Part shown: positions 60,479 through 64,000 of the stretch, piece after piece
Position numbering within the stretch: position 1 is the stretch's first letter
How the letters are laid out: every line of letters starts with the position of its first letter
Source of the DNA: DATCBF01 sp964401995
Lineage (GTDB): Bacteria > Actinomycetota > Thermoleophilia > Solirubrobacterales > 70-9
Direction: 5' to 3'
Assembly (NCBI GenBank): GCA_964401995.1
Contig: CAYOAP010000011.1
Coordinates: forward strand, 48,853-112,852
DNA length: 64,000 nt
Notes under the pieces: generated by a model
The model's input: the letters and a program-made list of their open reading frames with translations, nothing else
Database searches by the model: none
Told to the model about the DNA's origin: nothing
Made by a program: the position numbers and the translations under genes

Positions 60479-61587
60479 CTCTGTAAGTACCGGTCGACCA
60501 GGTCGACCTCCTGAAGCCTCCGCAGGCCCTCGCGGATGTCTTTGGCCCGGGTCGGGCCGACACCTTCGACGGCCTCGAGATCGGCATCGGAGGCCGCCAG
60601 GACCTCCTCCAAACCGCCGAGCTCGTGGATGATCTTCTGGACGACAAGCTTGGGGACGCGGGGGACGCGGCCAAGGACGCGGTATCCGCGCGGCGCGACC
60701 GGGAAGTCGAGGGTGTTCATCTTGCGGTCGTAGCCGAGCATCTCGGCGAGGCGGCCGAAATCGAGCACGTCCTGGTGCGGCATCCGGCTCATCGACTGCA
60801 GCACGGTCGCCAGGCTCTGCTCGGAATCCTCGACTGAGTAGTCGCGGATCAAGGCCGTCTTGTCGGCGGCGACGCCGACCATCGTCTCCTCCAGCTGCAT
60901 CTCGATCAGCCGGCCCTCGGTGCCGAGCTCGACGATGTAGCGCTCGACCTCGACCGCCATCCGCGTCACCAGCTCGGCCCGCTGCAGGACCGAGAGCACG
61001 TCGTAGAGGACGCCGCCGCCCTCGAACTCGAGCACGGTCAGGCGCGAGGAGACCTGATCGAGGCGGTCGCGGTACTTGTCCAGGGTCGCCAGCCCCTGGT
61101 TCGCCTTGGCGAGCACGGCGGGGATGTCCTGCAGGATGTACTTGGTCCCCTCGATGTAGAGGGAGACGACGTCGCGGCGCTGGGAGATCGCGATCACCAG
61201 CGCATCGGTCTGTTTGGAGACGCGCTCGGCCGTGCGGTGGCGGGTGCCGGTCTCCGAGGAGAGGATCGTCGGGTCCGGCATCAGCTGGACGTTGGCCCAG
61301 GCGATGTTGGTCGCCTCGGCGTTGAGGACGATGGCGCCGTCCATCTTTGCCACCTGGTAGAGCATCGCCGGCGTGTAATCGACGTCAAGATTGATCCCGC
61401 CCGAGAGCAGGTGGGAGATATCTCCGAGGTCGCCGACCACTATGAGCCCACCGGTGCGGGAGTGGACGATGTTGTCGATCCCCTCGCGCAGGGCGCTGCC
61501 GGGCGCAACGACATCCAGGGCTCTCAGTAGCCGGGGATCCTGTCGTTCGGATAGCTCGTGAAGCTCATCCCCAGGCATAGGTGACAT
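60475..61587 (-). CDS. disA: DNA integrity scanning protein, diadenylate cyclase
   Basis: A 370-residue protein that makes c-di-AMP and scans DNA. The DAC domain has KMDGAIVLN and SSETGTRHRTAER (DGA and RHR motifs). A helical linker is followed by a C-terminal helix-hairpin-helix (DADLEAVEGVGPTRAKDIR). It sits between the aldo/keto reductase and carD. A TTGACA at 61661-61666 on the minus strand may be its -35 element, but no good -10 follows. Confidence 0.95.
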   Translation of the reverse strand: MSPMPGDELHELSERQDPRLLRALDVVAPGSALREGIDNIVHSRTGGLIVVGDLGDISHLLSGGINLDVDYTPAMLYQVAKMDGAIVLNAEATNIAWANVQLMPDPTILSSETGTRHRTAERVSKQTDALVIAISQRRDVVSLYIEGTKYILQDIPAVLAKANQGLATLDKYRDRLDQVSSRLTVLEFEGGGVLYDVLSVLQRAELVTRMAVEVERYIVELGTEGRLIEMQLEETMVGVAADKTALIRDYSVEDSEQSLATVLQSMSRMPHQDVLDFGRLAEMLGYDRKMNTLDFPVAPRGYRVLGRVPRVPKLVVQKIIHELGGLEEVLAASDADLEAVEGVGPTRAKDIREGLRRLQEVDLVDRYLQS

Positions 61588-61696
61588 CGCTCTCTAGGAT
61601 GGCAGAAATGGCTCTGGAATGCGGTCTGGTCAATCCCTAGTGGACAGGTCGGATTGGCCTTTGTCAAGGCCTTTGGTCAAAAAACTTGGTATTCGC

Positions 61697-62833
61697 TCAA
61701 GCTGGAGCGCCAGCGAGGTCTTTTTCGGGGTCGATGCCCCAGCGGCCGCCGACCGCGAGCAGCTCCTCGTTGAGCGCCCAGCGGTCCGGCTTCTCCTCCC
61801 CCTCATGCCCGGGATTGGCCCCCTTCAGGGCCATCGAGCCGGTGTTGTCGCCGATCGCCCGGATCGCCGCCACGTCCTCGACGCTGAGCCGCTGCTCGGC
61901 GGGCAGCGCCCCCAGCTCGACCTTCTTCTGCTCGATCGAGCGCGCCTCCGGCCCCGTCTCCTGGATCAGGGTCGGCGCCACGCACGCGACCGCCGGGTGG
62001 GCGAGGTTCCACTGGCAGGCGAGCTGGATCGGCGTCAGCCCGGCGCGCTCGGCGAAAGGCAGCACCTGCTCCAGCTTCTCGAGCCCGGCCTCGATCCACC
62101 CGGCCGGGCGGAAGGCGCGATGGTCGCCTTTGGCCAGCTCCATGCCGGGCTCGAGGTCGCCCCAGAAGAGGCCGCCGTAGTCGACGACGCGGGTCAGGAC
62201 CTTGACCTCGTGGCGGGCGGCGGCATCGAGGCAGAGCTCGCCGGGCCAGGGCTCGAACGGGTTGAGGATGATCATCGCCCAATCAATCCGATCGCCGAAG
62301 CGCTCGAGGCAGTCGATCAGGTCAAGGGTGAAGCCGTTGGCGGGCCCGGGGGCGACGCCGATCCGCCCTGCCAGCCCCGCCTCGCGCAGAGCAGCCATCC
62401 CGTCCCAGACCGCCTCGCTGGAGTAGCCGATGCGATCGGGGTTGTGGAGCAGCAGGAGGTCGAAGCTGTCGACGCCGATCCGCTCCAGGCTGCGCTCGGC
62501 CGCCATCCGCAGGTAGCCGGCGTAGCCGCCCGCCGCCCTTAGCCGCGGGTCGGTGAAGCGTGGGAAGCCACGCGGGCCGTCGCGCTCGCCCTCGTAGAAG
62601 TCGTGGCCGACGGCGCCGACCAGGCAGTACTCGTCGCGCGCCACACCGGCCAGCGACCGTCCCAGCACCCGATCGGCCTCTCCCTGGCCATAGGCATCGG
62701 CAGTGAGGATCGTCTCGATGCCGTCGCCGGGGCGCAGCAGCGCTTCCAGCCGTGGCTCGTCGATCGCTTCGCCGAAGTGCAGGAACCGGCCTCCGCTCCA
62801 GGTGCCGATCGCGCTGCGGCCAGGCTCGCTCAC
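61697..62833 (-). CDS. Aldo/keto reductase family protein, atypical active site
   Basis: A 378-residue barrel. TADAYGQGEADRVLGRSLAG gives the Asp and Tyr of the family, and DSFDLLLLHNPD gives the His. The strand where the catalytic Lys usually sits reads CLVGAVGHDFYEG, so the Lys appears to be missing. The C-terminal LTPIQLACQWNL and the SVEDVAAI helix are normal. It may be inactive or use a different mechanism. Lies between clpC and disA. Confidence 0.85.
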   Translation of the reverse strand: MSEPGRSAIGTWSGGRFLHFGEAIDEPRLEALLRPGDGIETILTADAYGQGEADRVLGRSLAGVARDEYCLVGAVGHDFYEGERDGPRGFPRFTDPRLRAAGGYAGYLRMAAERSLERIGVDSFDLLLLHNPDRIGYSSEAVWDGMAALREAGLAGRIGVAPGPANGFTLDLIDCLERFGDRIDWAMIILNPFEPWPGELCLDAAARHEVKVLTRVVDYGGLFWGDLEPGMELAKGDHRAFRPAGWIEAGLEKLEQVLPFAERAGLTPIQLACQWNLAHPAVACVAPTLIQETGPEARSIEQKKVELGALPAEQRLSVEDVAAIRAIGDNTGSMALKGANPGHEGEEKPDRWALNEELLAVGGRWGIDPEKDLAGAPA

Positions 62834-62848
62834 GCTACGGCGAAAGGC

Positions 62849-64000
62849 TCAGGCGTCGACGTCGGCGGAGGGCTGCTCGTCGCCCTCGTCCGGCTCGGGC
62901 TCGTCGCCCTCGCTCTTCTTGGCGCCGACCCCGACCTTCTCGGGCTCGGGCTTGGCCGGCTTCTTGACAGCTTTCTTCGGCTTCACGATCGTCAGTTTCA
63001 GCGGCAGGTCAGCCTCGTCGCCGGCGGCGTCGCGGGAGACCATCACGGTCGAGCCAGGGACCATCTCGCCCTGTTTGAGCACCTCGTCGGCAAGCGGGTC
63101 CTCGATGTAGCGCTGGATCGCGCGGCGCAGCGGCCGGGCGCCCATCGAGGGATCCCAGCCTTTCTCGACCAGCAGGTCCTTGGCCTCGTTGCTCAGCTCC
63201 AGCTGCAGCTCGTGCTCGGCAACCTGGACCGCGACGCGGGCGATCATCAGGTCGACGATGTGGCGGACCTCCTCCTTGGCCAGCTTGTGGAAGACGATCA
63301 CCTCGTCGATCCGGTTGAGGAACTCGGGCCGGAAGACTTTCTTCAGGTCGCTCATGATCCGGTTCTTCATGTCGCCGTAGGACATCCCCGTCTCGTCGTT
63401 GACGGTGAAGCCGATCGAGGTGTTCTTGGCGATCTCGGAGGCGCCGATGTTCGAGGTCATGATCACGATCGCGTTGCGGAAGTCGACGGTGCGGCCCTGG
63501 GCGTCGGTCAGCCTCCCGTCCTCCAGAATCTGGAGCAGGATGTTGAAGACGTCGGGGTGGGCCTTCTCGATCTCGTCGAGCAGCAGCACCGAGTAGGGCT
63601 TGCGCCGCACGGCCTCGGTCAGCTGGCCGCCCTCGTCGTAGCCGATGTAGCCCGGCGGCGAGCCGACCAGGCGGCTGACCGCGTGCTTCTCCATGTACTC
63701 GGACATGTCGATCCGGATCAGCGCCTCCTCGTCGCCGAAGAGGAACTCGGCCAGGGTGCGGGCGAGCTCGGTCTTGCCGACGCCGGAGGGGCCGAGGAAG
63801 ATGAAGGAGCCGGCCGGGCGCTTGGGATCCTTGATCCCAGCGCGCGAGCGGCGGATCGCTTTCGAGACAGCGGTGATCGCGACCTCCTGGCCGATCACGC
63901 GCTTGTGCAGCTCCTCCTCCATGCGGATCAGCTTTTTGGTCTCGGCCTCGGTCAGCTTGAAGACCGGGATCCCGGTCCACATCGAGACGATGTCGGCGAT
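62849..64000 (-). CDS. clpC: ClpC-type AAA+ chaperone ATPase, C-terminal part (5' end outside window)
   Basis: The visible 383 residues begin in the linker before the second AAA domain (IADIVSMWTGIPVFKL). D2 contains Walker A GPSGVGKTELA, Walker B VLLLDEIEKAHPD, the pore loop GSPPGYIGYDEGGQL, an Arg finger region FRPEFLNRIDE and the sensor-2 motif GARPLRRAIQ. A Lys/Glu/Pro-rich tail (AVKKPAKPEPEK to PSADVDA) is longer than usual. ClpC unfolds proteins for ClpP. The N-terminal and D1 parts lie past the window end. Confidence 0.95.
   Translation of the reverse strand: MADIVSMWTGIPVFKLTEAETKKLIRMEEELHKRVIGQEVAITAVSKAIRRSRAGIKDPKRPAGSFIFLGPSGVGKTELARTLAEFLFGDEEALIRIDMSEYMEKHAVSRLVGSPPGYIGYDEGGQLTEAVRRKPYSVLLLDEIEKAHPDVFNILLQILEDGRLTDAQGRTVDFRNAIVIMTSNIGASEIAKNTSIGFTVNDETGMSYGDMKNRIMSDLKKVFRPEFLNRIDEVIVFHKLAKEEVRHIVDLMIARVAVQVAEHELQLELSNEAKDLLVEKGWDPSMGARPLRRAIQRYIEDPLADEVLKQGEMVPGSTVMVSRDAAGDEADLPLKLTIVKPKKAVKKPAKPEPEKVGVGAKKSEGDEPEPDEGDEQPSADVDA

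Noticed and set aside
61638..61666. Promoter for disA with TTGACA at 61661-61666
   Set aside because: The matching -10 region (TCCACT at 17-nt spacing) is too weak to annotate as a site of its own.
1..64000. CRISPR arrays, IS elements or prophage genes
   Set aside because: No regularly spaced direct repeats, no transposase or integrase motifs, and no phage structural genes were seen.

Overview
The window is high-GC DNA (roughly two thirds G+C by eye) with densely packed, overlapping genes. The gene content (CarD, DisA, ClpC, a SigH-like factor, F420-type LLM oxidoreductase, many acyl-CoA enzymes) points to an actinobacterium. The secreted proteins with the 'SPAMVVAVIALVVALAGTAYAA'-type signal (shown in part), the large NHL and WD40-like exported proteins, and the order clpC, disA, carD, ispD, ispF, cysS, rlmB, sigH suggest the class Thermoleophilia (Solirubrobacterales). 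That placement is an inference; no rRNA gene is present.

Layout. 1-7 kb: the end of a coiled-coil protein, a long inverted repeat, glutamate synthase large chain (gltB) with a clear promoter, a cupin and a TolB-like protein. 7-13 kb: a vapBC toxin-antitoxin pair, then an aspartate-family operon read leftwards, lysA-hom-thrC-thrB, interrupted between thrC and thrB by a DUF4258-like remnant plus a DUF2283 gene. 13-20 kb: envelope genes (M23 peptidase, cation efflux, cell-wall-binding-repeat protein). 16-28 kb: a fatty-acid or steroid-type degradation region with three acyl-CoA dehydrogenases, thiolase, 3-hydroxyacyl-CoA dehydrogenase and LLM oxidoreductase. Two of its promoters carry the same palindromic operator. 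Two paralogous lipoproteins sit inside.

27.4-38 kb is the most unusual block. Four TetR-type regulators (three sharing a P-x-GRH pre-helix motif) bracket two very large exported proteins. A nearly identical promoter element precedes the exported-protein operon and the fourth TetR gene. A previously hidden 58-codon frame is coupled to that TetR gene by a TTGA overlap.

38-40.6 kb is an accessory island. Two tandem helper + nucleotidyltransferase cassettes (AbiEii/MNT-like) lie between a complete locus and a broken partial duplicate of the same locus (the end of a CBS-domain gene and the 80-residue gene next to it).

40-64 kb is mostly housekeeping: CNNM/CorC-type CBS protein, cobalamin-type binding protein, rhomboid protease, ECF sigma factor, a natural PlsC-GpsA fusion, tRNA-Thr, SigH, RlmB, CysS, acyl-CoA synthetase, IspF, PHP phosphatase, DUF389 membrane protein, IspD, CarD, DisA, aldo/keto reductase and ClpC. 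A 51-bp palindrome recurs twice in convergent gaps. A third hairpin has the same 18-13-18 geometry, and a related palindrome with a 13-nt loop sits in frame inside ispD.
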